From contig NZ_CP021768.1 in assembly GCF_002192255.1 (NCBI RefSeq), positions 3,118,001-3,182,000 on the forward strand: a DNA stretch of 64,000 nt, in the 5' to 3' direction. The position numbers and the translations under genes are program-made. The stretch comes from Stenotrophomonas sp. WZN-1 (GTDB lineage: Bacteria; Pseudomonadota; Gammaproteobacteria; Xanthomonadales; Xanthomonadaceae). The notes beneath the pieces are model-generated. The model was given only the letters and a program-made list of their open reading frames with translations, was not told the origin of the DNA and did no database searches. Positions within the stretch are counted from its first letter, which is position 1, and every line of letters begins with the position of its first letter. Shown here piece by piece: positions 29,300-35,930 of the stretch.

Positions 29300-29649
29300 C
29301 GCATGTACTCCAGTACAAGATCGCGCTTGGAGAAGCGGAACCGGGTGTTCAGTGGCACCAGGCGGCCGATGCCCTGCGGGAAGCGGGCGCTGATCGGCTG
29401 CCCGGTCCGCGGGTGCTCCATCGTGAACCAGCCGACGCGACCGACATCGTGCAGGTACCACTCTTCGAATGCCTCGGCGTCAGCCGCGGTGCGGAACTGC
29501 ACCGAGGCGTACACGTTCTTCATCACCCGGCTGTTGAGCGCGCGCATCTTGCTGGGGCCGCGCTCCATCTCGGTCCGCTCTTCCGAAGCGACGATCTCCT
29601 CGCCGTAATCCGCAAAGCGGATTTCTGCATACTCTGGCCAACTGCTCAT
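29296..29649 (-). CDS. Small phage tail protein (gpM position)
   Basis: A 117-residue protein immediately after the tape measure gene, overlapping it by 4 bp (ATGA) and the DUF1833 gene by 4 bp. The sequence includes YAEIRFADYGEEIV, MRALNSRVMKNVYASVQFRT, EAFEEWYLHDVGRVGWFTM and RFRFSKRDLVLEYMR. Position and size match lambda gpM, which binds the distal end of the tail tube, but similarity is too weak for me to assert homology. The assignment is by gene order. Confidence 0.7.
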   Translation of the reverse strand: MSSWPEYAEIRFADYGEEIVASEERTEMERGPSKMRALNSRVMKNVYASVQFRTAADAEAFEEWYLHDVGRVGWFTMEHPRTGQPISARFPQGIGRLVPLNTRFRFSKRDLVLEYMR

Positions 29650-31979
29650 CCCACTGCCTCCGTCCATCCGTATCGGGCCCGTCCAATGGCGCCCAGCTCA
29701 CCACCGTTGAGGCTGTCGCCCACGATGTCGATCACCAGTCGCCGCACTTCGCTGCCATCGGGCATGCGCTGTCGCTCTTCCCGGGTGTTGACCCGGCTTT
29801 CGCCGTAGTTGTTGATTTCCACATTCATCCCACCCTCGCCGGCACGGGCGATCGGCACCTGCACGTATCCTCCGCTGTCACCACCGGGCAGGCCGTTGCC
29901 GCTTCGCAGCGACGTGCGCAGGGCAAAGAATGCCGATGGGCCACCGAGCGCGGCCATGTCTTCCTGGCTGAGTACGCCCTCGCCCTTGTGGACGATGCCG
30001 GCCGGCTCGTACTTACCCCCCGGGCCGGTGTAGCCGCCGGCGGAATACACTATGTCGATGGCCTCTCTCTTCACTGGGCCAATCTGCTGGTTGAAGAACG
30101 TGTTGAAGATGCCCACGATCGCCTGCTTGGCGGCAATCCTTGCCAGATCAGCGATGATGGAATTGGCCATCGTCGAGAACGACAGCTTTCCAGTCTGGGC
30201 AAACCTCACCAGACTCTCCTCCATGCCCGAGAACATGTTGGTGAACAGCCCACCACTGGCCTCGGCCAGATTGGCCGCACCCGCTGCATAGTCTTCGAAT
30301 GCCTTGGTGGCGCCGGCACTCCAATCGGATTCAAGCGCCTGCTTCGCCTGCTGGAAATCAGCCTCACGCTGCAACGACTCCGCATGGAATGCGTCCAGTT
30401 CGGCGAGCTTGCTCTTGTAACCGGCCGACTCGATGACCTTGCCGTCTTCTCCACGTGACTCGTCGTCCAGCGCACGCTTTCGATTCTCCCGGTCCTCATC
30501 CAGCGCGGAACGGCGGTGCATGCGATCCACGCTCGCGGCGCCATGGCCGATGCCGAACAGTGCCTGGTCGTTGCCGCGCTGCTGTGCATCCGCCGCCTGC
30601 TGGAGCTCCCGCTGCAGCTTCAGCAGGTCCTGCTGGGCTTTCTTCGACGCTTCAGCGGCTGCCGCTTCCTTGGCCAGGGCCACGGCGGCGTCCAGCGAGG
30701 CCTTCACCCGCAGTTGCTTCTGCTCGCTGAGCTTCTTCTCGGCATGCTCCATCTCATCAAGGACGGTGACCTGCAGCTTTTCCGCCTCTGTCATCCCCTC
30801 CTTCAGCTTCTGGCGCACCCGGTCCTGGGCGATCTGCTTCTCGATGCGATCCATCAGCCCGGCGTACGCATCAGCCTGCTCGTTCACGCCCCTGACCGAC
30901 TGCTGGGCAGCCTGCTGCTGTTCGCGGAACTGGGCCTTGCGTTCGATGTCGGCCTTCTTGCGCGCGGCGTCCCTGTTGAACTCGGCGCGCTGGGCCGGGT
31001 TCATCTTGTCCGGGCCACCGTTGGCGTTGATCTCCGCACCGCGCTCAGCCATCCAGGCCGCATATTCGCCACGGGTCAGCCGGATCCACTCGACCTCGTC
31101 CCGCCACGCTTCTCCGCGCATGCTGCCCAGCATGCCCGAGATCGCCGAACCGGCCTGCAGCGCCTCCCAGCGTGCCGACCCCAACTCAGCCTTGAACTGG
31201 GCCAGGGTTTGGTTGTCGAGATTGTTGACGGCATCCTGGATCCGCTTGAACAGCTCTGGATCCACAGAGTTGCGGATCTGTTCCTGCAGTGCCTCGAACT
31301 GGCGCCGTACAGGATCTGTCTTGCCTTCGAAATCCTGCAGGGCGTCCTTCGCGGCCTTCAGCCCTGCGTAGTCGGCCCCCGCGCTCATGCCGGCGCCTTC
31401 CCGTGCCGACTGCTGGCCGTAGGCCACGCGTCCTTCCCAATGGGTGACTGACCCTTCCAGCGCTCGCTTCTGCGCTTCGAGCTCACGCATTGCCTTTGCC
31501 TGCTCATGGAGCGCAGCGACACCGGCTTCTATCGGCAGGCTGCGATCCCGCAGACCCTTGCCGACTTCATCCATCGTGAACGACATCAGCTTCAGCGACT
31601 GCATCTGTTCGTTGAACTCGGCGCGCGCACGTTCGGACGCCTTGACCATGTCCAGATACGCTTCGCCCAGCTTCTGCACCGACGCAATGGCAATGCCCCA
31701 AGGGCCGCCGGCGGCCGTCAGCAGGCCGCTGCCCAGCTCCTTCAGGCCGCTGCCCAGCACATCGTCGCCAGCGTTGGCCTTTGCCTTTGTCCCGGCCTTG
31801 ACTGCCGCGCCCTCCGGTACCGCATGCACGCGTGCCAGCGCGGCGGCCGTCCGCTCGGCCTCCGCGCGCAGTGTCTTGAGATTCTGCGTCGCCAGGCGAC
31901 TGGCCTCCGCCATTGCGGCACGGAAGCCCGTCGTGTTGACCCGCAGTACTACGTCTAGATTCTGGTTAGTGGACGCCAT
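29646..31979 (-). CDS. Phage tail tape measure protein
   Basis: A 777-residue tape measure protein that sets tail length. The start at 31979 has an excellent GGAGGA site, and the N-terminus VVLRVNTTGFRAAMAEASRLATQNLK is typical. Residues about 30-560 are almost wholly charged coiled coil, with one hydrophobic patch near 70-90 (GSGLLTAAGGPWGIAIASV). The C-terminal part contains the lambda-family tape measure end FAQTGKLSFSTMANSIIADLARIAAKQ at about 620. At roughly 0.15 nm per residue the tail would be near 115 nm, an inference from the known ruler rule. A 94-bp gap with a GC hairpin separates it from the gpGT frame. Confidence 0.93.
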   Translation of the reverse strand: MASTNQNLDVVLRVNTTGFRAAMAEASRLATQNLKTLRAEAERTAAALARVHAVPEGAAVKAGTKAKANAGDDVLGSGLKELGSGLLTAAGGPWGIAIASVQKLGEAYLDMVKASERARAEFNEQMQSLKLMSFTMDEVGKGLRDRSLPIEAGVAALHEQAKAMRELEAQKRALEGSVTHWEGRVAYGQQSAREGAGMSAGADYAGLKAAKDALQDFEGKTDPVRRQFEALQEQIRNSVDPELFKRIQDAVNNLDNQTLAQFKAELGSARWEALQAGSAISGMLGSMRGEAWRDEVEWIRLTRGEYAAWMAERGAEINANGGPDKMNPAQRAEFNRDAARKKADIERKAQFREQQQAAQQSVRGVNEQADAYAGLMDRIEKQIAQDRVRQKLKEGMTEAEKLQVTVLDEMEHAEKKLSEQKQLRVKASLDAAVALAKEAAAAEASKKAQQDLLKLQRELQQAADAQQRGNDQALFGIGHGAASVDRMHRRSALDEDRENRKRALDDESRGEDGKVIESAGYKSKLAELDAFHAESLQREADFQQAKQALESDWSAGATKAFEDYAAGAANLAEASGGLFTNMFSGMEESLVRFAQTGKLSFSTMANSIIADLARIAAKQAIVGIFNTFFNQQIGPVKREAIDIVYSAGGYTGPGGKYEPAGIVHKGEGVLSQEDMAALGGPSAFFALRTSLRSGNGLPGGDSGGYVQVPIARAGEGGMNVEINNYGESRVNTREERQRMPDGSEVRRLVIDIVGDSLNGGELGAIGRARYGWTEAVG

Positions 31980-32002
31980 ACGCGTTCCTCCAAGAATGAT
32001 GA

Positions 32003-32020
32003 GGGGCCCCGCAGGGCCCC
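32003..32020. repeat. GC hairpin between gpGT and the tape measure gene
   Basis: GGGGCCC and GGGCCCC arms with a four-base loop sit about 24 bp upstream of the tape measure start. No T-run follows on the minus strand, so it is more likely an RNA structural element than a terminator. Confidence 0.4.
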
Positions 32021-32073
32021 AGGTTCGATTGCATGCCACGCATCGGAGAAGCACTGCCCTGCCCCGCCCGGAA

Positions 32074-32741
32074 TCACGCCGCAGCGTTGCGTCGCGATGC
32101 GCTGCCGAACAGTTCCAGCAGCTGCTGCGAGCGCTCCTTTGCCGCCCCCTCCGGCGACGTGCGCGGCCGCACCAGCAGGAAGTCTTCGGCAGTGGTCGTA
32201 TTGCCGTGCACCTGCGCCAGCACGCTGGTCAGCTGGGCTAGCATCCCCTGCAGGGGCTGGTCCAACGGCTCCAGGCGTGCGAACGCATACATCTCCGAGA
32301 GCTGGCGGGAGGTCACTCCCGCCAGCAGGTGGTCCGGATGCGGGAGGCCCAGCCTCCACGCGATCCGGAACTGAAGCCGGCGCTCAGGCCGGCGGATCAG
32401 TTTTTTTCCAGCTCTCCCACGGCCGCATCGCCGAGCGCATTGAGCGTCTGTGCGACCCGGAACACGCGATCCAGCGCCGCGGCCGATTTGGTGCCCAGCC
32501 GGGCCACCTCATGGTCGGAGAACAGGCGCTCGCCCATTTCATCGACCAGGCACAGGCCGACGAATCGCGCACGGAAGTCATCCACCTTGGGCGTGTCACC
32601 GCCGTAGGTCTCCTGCTCCCAACGATCACGGTCACGGGCCGACATCATCGCCACGCGCACGCTGCCACCCCATTCGGGTACGGCGACGTCCTCGTGCCGG
32701 CGATCCTGTGCGTCCAGGATCTGCTGCTTGCCCAACAGCAT
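32074..32741 (-). CDS. Tail assembly chaperone gpGT, made by -1 frameshift
   Basis: A 222-residue fusion expected when ribosomes slip back one base at 32400-32406. The first part is gpG (from the ATG at 32741); after the slip the frame enters CTG ATC CGC and runs to the stop at 32074. The T part reads LQFRIAWRLGLPHPDHLLAG then RQLSEMYAFARLEP, the DUF4035/gpT motif seen in lambda-like phages. There is no good independent start for the T frame; the GTG at 32316 would begin in the middle of the conserved motif. In lambda the G to GT ratio is essential for tape measure coating. Confidence 0.85.
32397..32741 (-). CDS. Tail assembly chaperone gpG-like protein
   Basis: A 114-residue protein ending in ELEKN at the TGA at 32397, one codon after a slippery heptamer. 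The N-terminal part has MLLGKQQILDAQDRRHEDVAVPEWGGSVRVAMMSARDRDRWEQ and GDTPKVDDFRARFVGLCLVDEMGERLF, the usual tail-chaperone pattern. The ATG at 32741 overlaps the tail tube stop (TGATG); a GTG one codon earlier is possible. It lies between tail tube and tape measure, as in lambda. Confidence 0.88.
   Translation of the reverse strand: MLLGKQQILDAQDRRHEDVAVPEWGGSVRVAMMSARDRDRWEQETYGGDTPKVDDFRARFVGLCLVDEMGERLFSDHEVARLGTKSAAALDRVFRVAQTLNALGDAAVGELEKN
32400..32406 (-). other. Programmed -1 frameshift slippery heptamer A AAA AAC
   Basis: Read on the minus strand in the gpG frame, codons are GAA AAA AAC TGA, so the heptamer A AAA AAC has the exact X XXY YYZ phasing. Tandem slippage gives AAA AAA and then CTG ATC, which is the gpT frame. 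The zero-frame stop follows at once. A GC-rich stretch lies downstream (GCCGGCCTGAGCGCCGGC), able to form a stimulatory stem. Confidence 0.9.
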
Positions 32742-33199
32742 CACGGGGTGCCGCCAGCGGCCACGGTGACCAGCGCGAACTCACGCGGCAGCAGGTCCGC
32801 AGTGAACGTCAGCACCTGGTTGGTACCCGGGGCCACGTTGAAGGCGGCGACCTTGGCGACGAAGGTGGCCGCATCGCCGGTGGGCAGCACCATCAGGAAA
32901 TGCAGGTCGGCATCCGGATCGGCGTCGCGCAGGATCTCCTGGCCTGCCGAGCTGCCGACCGGCCAGCGGTGGCCGGACACCTGCACGGCCTGGCCGCCGG
33001 ACAGGCCCGCGATGTTCTCCATCTGCTTCGAACGCAGGTTGGTGGCATCAAGGGTGTTGGCCTGGCCGCGGCCGAACGGGAAGGCAGTCAGGCCGTCGAT
33101 TTCGGTATAGCCGGCCGGATTGTTCGGCGCGGTCGGGGCGGTGCCGGCCTTCACGTACAGCGCGGAGTCCTGGGCGGAAATGGCTTGATTGATGGACAT
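32741..33199 (-). CDS. Phage major tail tube protein
   Basis: A 152-residue tail tube subunit. The family pattern is clear: SALYVKAG near the N-terminus, YTEIDGLTAFPFGRGQANTLDATNL, GQAVQVSGHRW, then a beta-rich C-terminal half with FLMVLPTGDAATFVAKVAAFNV and VLTFTADLLPREFALV. The ATG at 33199 has an AGGAG site 10 bp upstream. It is the first gene of the tail cluster; nothing phage-like is found to its right, where a tail terminator and head genes would be expected. Confidence 0.88.
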   Translation of the reverse strand: MSINQAISAQDSALYVKAGTAPTAPNNPAGYTEIDGLTAFPFGRGQANTLDATNLRSKQMENIAGLSGGQAVQVSGHRWPVGSSAGQEILRDADPDADLHFLMVLPTGDAATFVAKVAAFNVAPGTNQVLTFTADLLPREFALVTVAAGGTP

Positions 33200-33221
33200 G
33201 GTGTTGAATCTCCTGGAAATG

Positions 33222-33242
33222 AAAAAGCCGCCTTGCGGCGGC
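33222..33242 (-). terminator. Leftward intrinsic terminator upstream of the tail tube gene
   Basis: On the minus strand GCCGCC/GGCGGC form a six-base stem with a four-base loop followed by five T residues. It lies only about 20 bp before the tail tube start, so it would stop transcription entering the tail operon from the right. Confidence 0.65.
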
Positions 33243-33344
33243 CGGGGTTCGGGGTGATCAGGCTCGGGGCTGCCTGCAGTGGGTCATCGTGGCTGGCCCG
33301 TCACAGCCACCGGTTGCGCGTTGCGATCGGCAACACGCGGACAA

Positions 33345-33373
33345 CAAAAAAGCCCCCGGCTCGCGCCGGAGGC
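33345..33373 (-). terminator. Second leftward terminator upstream of the tail genes
   Basis: On the minus strand GCCTCCGGC and GCCGGGGGC pair (one G-U) with a GCGA loop, followed by six T residues. No leftward gene precedes it, which suggests that it is the leftover end of a lost phage gene. Confidence 0.65.
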
Positions 33374-33564
33374 TTGTATGTCATCGTGGCTGAAAGCTTA
33401 GGCTGCGGGTGTGCACCGGTCAATGCAGAAACAGCCCTCTGCACCGCCTCGGGAACGAACTACCGCAAGCCCGCAGCCGCCCGATCCGGCACAGCCGCTG
33501 ACGCCACGCTAACCGGCGCAGCACCGACAATGCAGCTCTGTTCCCAGCAACGAGGAAGACGACG

Positions 33565-34236
33565 ATGGCCGAGTGGATCACCCTGGATACGCATCACGGC
33601 CCGGTACGGGCCTGGCAGGCCCTGCCGGAAGGCACCGCGCGCGGTGGCCTGGTGGTGGTGCAGGAAATCTTCGGCGCCAATCCGCACATCCGCAGCGTGG
33701 CCGAGCGCTTCGCAGCCGAAGGCTATGCGGTGCTGGCGCCTTCCTTCTTCGACCTCGTCGATGGGCCCGACGCCGACCCGGATGCCCTGCCCTACGACGC
33801 CGAGGGCGTGAAGCAGGGTCTGGAACGGGTCGGCGCGCTGGGCATGGAGCGGGCGCTGGAGGTGGTGCGGGCCGCGGCAACCCGGCTGGCGCCGCAGGGC
33901 AAGGTCGGCACCGTCGGCTACTGCTGGGGCGGCACGGTGGCGATGCTGTCCGCAGTGCGCCTGGGGCTGCCGTCGGTCAGCTACTACGGCGCGCGCAACG
34001 TGCAGTTCCTCGACGAGGTGCCCAAGGCCCCGGTGATCTTCCACCTCGGCGCCCAGGACCGCAGCATCCCGCCGGAAGCGGTCCAGGCCCACCGTGAGAA
34101 GCTGCCGCAGATGGCCACCTACGTCTATCCAGCCGATCACGCCTTCAACCGGGAGGTCGGACATGCGTATGATCCAGACAGCGCCGCCCTGGCGCTGCAA
34201 CGCACCCTGGACTTCTTCTCGGAGCATCTTGGATGA
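33565..34236 (+). CDS. Dienelactone hydrolase family protein
   Basis: A 223-residue alpha/beta hydrolase with a cysteine nucleophile. The catalytic set is visible: Glu in VVVQEIFGANPHIR, Cys in GTVGYCWGGTVAML, Asp in HLGAQDRSIP and His in YPADHAFN. The classical enzyme opens dienelactone in chlorocatechol breakdown, but many chromosomal members act on other substrates, and no aromatic degradation genes are near. The ATG is preceded by GAGGAAGACGACG. The stop overlaps the HIT gene ATG by 4 bp. Confidence 0.93.
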   Translation: MAEWITLDTHHGPVRAWQALPEGTARGGLVVVQEIFGANPHIRSVAERFAAEGYAVLAPSFFDLVDGPDADPDALPYDAEGVKQGLERVGALGMERALEVVRAAATRLAPQGKVGTVGYCWGGTVAMLSAVRLGLPSVSYYGARNVQFLDEVPKAPVIFHLGAQDRSIPPEAVQAHREKLPQMATYVYPADHAFNREVGHAYDPDSAALALQRTLDFFSEHLG

Positions 34237-34655
34237 GCGAATTCGAACTCGATTCACGCCTGGCCACCGATAGCGTGCTGGTGGCGGAAGGACCGTTGTC
34301 GCAAGTGCGGCTGATGAACGACGAACGATTCCCCTGGCTGGTGCTGGTACCGCGCCTGGCCGGGGTAACCGAGTGGATCGAGCTGGACGGCGAGCAGCAG
34401 GACAAGCTGCGCACCGAGCTCAACCGCGCCTGCAAGGCCCTGAAGGGCTCCGACGGGGTGGAAAAGATCAACATCGGGGCGCTGGGCAACATCGTGCGCC
34501 AGCTGCACTTCCATGTCATCGGCCGCCATGACGGTGATCCGGCCTGGCCGGGCCCGGTCTGGGGCAGCGGCCCGGCGCACCGTTACGAGCCGGCGGCGCT
34601 GGACCAGCATGTCGCCTACTGGAAGGAAAGGCTAGGATATCCGGCCCAGTCCTGA
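34233..34655 (+). CDS. HIT (histidine triad) domain protein
   Basis: A 140-residue nucleotide-binding protein of the HIT superfamily. LVLVPRLAGVTEWIELD corresponds to the first conserved strand-helix, and VEKINIGALGNIVRQLHFHVIGRHDGDPAWPGPVWG carries the triad region; the spacing HFHVIGRHDGD departs from the strict HxHxHxx pattern, as is common in this bacterial subgroup. It probably hydrolyses or transfers nucleotide phosphoester groups. It is translationally coupled to the dienelactone hydrolase gene. Confidence 0.88.
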   Translation: MSEFELDSRLATDSVLVAEGPLSQVRLMNDERFPWLVLVPRLAGVTEWIELDGEQQDKLRTELNRACKALKGSDGVEKINIGALGNIVRQLHFHVIGRHDGDPAWPGPVWGSGPAHRYEPAALDQHVAYWKERLGYPAQS

Positions 34656-34670
34656 GCCTTCGCCGACCCG

Positions 34671-34838
34671 ATGCGATTCAACCTCGTTGCCGCCGTCCTG
34701 CTGATCCTGATCGGCCTGTTCATGCTCGCCAGCAATCTCGGCTGGACGCACCTGAACCTGTCCAAGCTGCTGTTGACCTGGTGGCCGGTGGCCCTGGTGG
34801 GTGTCGGCATCGCGATGCTGTTCGGTCGCGGGAAATGA
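34671..34838 (+). CDS. Small membrane protein, DUF5668/LiaF-TM-like
   Basis: A 55-residue protein starting 15 bp after the HIT gene stop. Two hydrophobic helices (VAAVLLILIGLFMLASNLGW and LLTWWPVALVGVGIAMLF) are separated by a short polar loop and end in GRGK. The pair of helices with a W-P-V/L motif at the start of the second matches the DUF5668/LiaF N-terminal transmembrane domain. Its function is unknown. The third gene of a likely dlh-hit operon, it is directly followed by a REP dimer. Confidence 0.75.
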   Translation: MRFNLVAAVLLILIGLFMLASNLGWTHLNLSKLLLTWWPVALVGVGIAMLFGRGK

Positions 34839-34839
34839 G

Positions 34840-34914
34840 GTAGCGCCGGGCCATGCCCGGCGAGCGCAGCGCGCGGCCCCACAAACGGAAACGCCGGGCA
34901 TGGCCCGGCGCTAC
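34840..34914. repeat. GTAG-type REP dimer (SMAG-like)
   Basis: Units GTAGCGCCGGGCCATGCCCG and the mirrored copy ending CTAC lie between the convergent DUF5668 and dcd genes. Each unit is itself a hairpin, and the pair forms a large combined stem. Confidence 0.88.
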
Positions 34915-34936
34915 CGATACGCGCTGACGCAGGCAG

Positions 34937-35509
34937 TCAGGTCCGCGGCAGGGTCACGCCGGTCTGGCCCTGGTACTTGCCGCCACGGTCACGGTACGAC
35001 GTCTCGCAGATGTCATCGGCGGCCGCCTGGAAGAACAGCATCTGCGCCACGCCTTCGTTGGCGTAGATGCGCGCCGGCAGTGGCGTGGTGTTGCTGAATT
35101 CCAGGGTGACGTGGCCTTCCCACTCCGGCTCGAGCGGCGTCACGTTGACGATGATGCCGCAGCGCGCGTAGGTACTCTTGCCCAGGCACACCACCAGGGT
35201 ATCGCGCGGGATGCGGAAGTACTCGACGGTACGCGCCAGCGCGAAGCTGTTCGGCGGAATGATGCACTCGTCGGCGGTGATGTCGACGAAGCTGCCCGAG
35301 TCGAAGTGCTTGGGATCGACAATCGTCGAGTTGATGTTGGTGAACACCTTGAACTCGCGCGAGCAGCGCACGTCGTAGCCATAGCTGGACGTGCCATAGC
35401 TGACGATGCGCTGGCCGTTGGCCTGCTTCACCTGCCCGGCCTCGAACGGCTCGATCATGCCGTGCTGCTCGGACATGCGGCGGATCCAACGGTCACTCTT
35501 GATGCTCAT
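34937..35509 (-). CDS. dcd: dCTP deaminase
   Basis: Dcd deaminates dCTP to dUTP, the main source of dUMP for thymidylate in Gram-negative bacteria. The 190-residue product has MSIKSDRWI at the start, [19 protein letters not shown], the catalytic Glu in [22 protein letters not shown] and the closing [15 protein letters not shown]. All are typical of the trimeric E. coli-type enzyme, and the length is normal. It is a single gene convergent with the DUF5668 gene; upstream is the AT-rich region before the Oar-like receptor. Confidence 0.97.
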   Translation of the reverse strand: MSIKSDRWIRRMSEQHGMIEPFEAGQVKQANGQRIVSYGTSSYGYDVRCSREFKVFTNINSTIVDPKHFDSGSFVDITADECIIPPNSFALARTVEYFRIPRDTLVVCLGKSTYARCGIIVNVTPLEPEWEGHVTLEFSNTTPLPARIYANEGVAQMLFFQAAADDICETSYRDRGGKYQGQTGVTLPRT

Positions 35510-35930
35510 GCTCTGTCCTGTTGAACGAGGGGGAATCCGGGCTGCACCCGAGGCGGCGATTCTACAGGCCAGCTCCGCAGCCCGGCCATGCCGTCACTCA
35601 TGGCGCACAGGAACTGTGGCGCACCGCCTGGCCCCGGGAGCCGCAGTCGATGCTGAATAACAAATGAGACTGTCAGCATCAAGGAACATCACTTGCCACA
35701 CGATTGTGTCAACTTCAATCGAAGCGTATCACCTGAAAAAATTCGAAACAAAAAAAATTTGTCATTTAATTCAATTAGATAAATCATTTCATGAGGCTCG
35801 CTCGATACATGAGCGCCAGATGAACATTGCAGCAATAAAAATTCATCGTTACGGTTTCATTCATCCTGAATGATTCGTTCAGGTCTGTTTGACACGCACC
35901 GATCTCCCTATGCAACCGCAAAGGAACACG
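35510..35930. promoter_or_regulatory. AT-rich intergenic region upstream of the Oar-like receptor
   Basis: A 421-bp region that contrasts strongly with the GC-rich genes around it, especially at 35690-35880 with A/T runs such as CAAAAAAAATTTG. It must hold the promoters of dcd (leftward) and the receptor (rightward). The receptor ribosome-binding site AAAGGA is at 35921-35926. No motif could be assigned with confidence. A 69-codon ORF here has no coding character. Confidence 0.5.

Larger units (their letters stand above)
33200..33564. other. Gene-free junction between tail module and dienelactone hydrolase gene
   Basis: This 365-bp stretch holds the tail tube ribosome-binding site, the two leftward terminators, and a 13-bp direct repeat GTCATCGTGGCTG at 33283-33295 and 33380-33392. 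I see no tRNA, integrase site, or convincing promoter. The 3' part upstream of 33565 presumably carries the promoter for the hydrolase gene. Confidence 0.6.

Noticed and set aside
32074..32316. Independent 80-codon gene starting at GTG 32316
   Set aside because: The conserved gpT motif extends upstream of this GTG in the same frame back to the slippery site, so the segment is the frameshifted end of gpGT.
19673..33564. Search for att repeats or a tRNA flanking the tail module
   Set aside because: No convincing direct repeat was found between the 19673-19859 and 33200-33564 junctions, and no tRNA-like cloverleaf was seen.
35664..35873. 69-codon ORF in the AT-rich region before the Oar-like receptor
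   Set aside because: It has no ribosome-binding site and an atypical composition, and it overlaps the probable promoter region.
35889..35914. TTGACA followed by TATGCA as promoter of the Oar-like receptor
   Set aside because: The spacer is only about 14 bp and the start would leave almost no leader before the ribosome-binding site.
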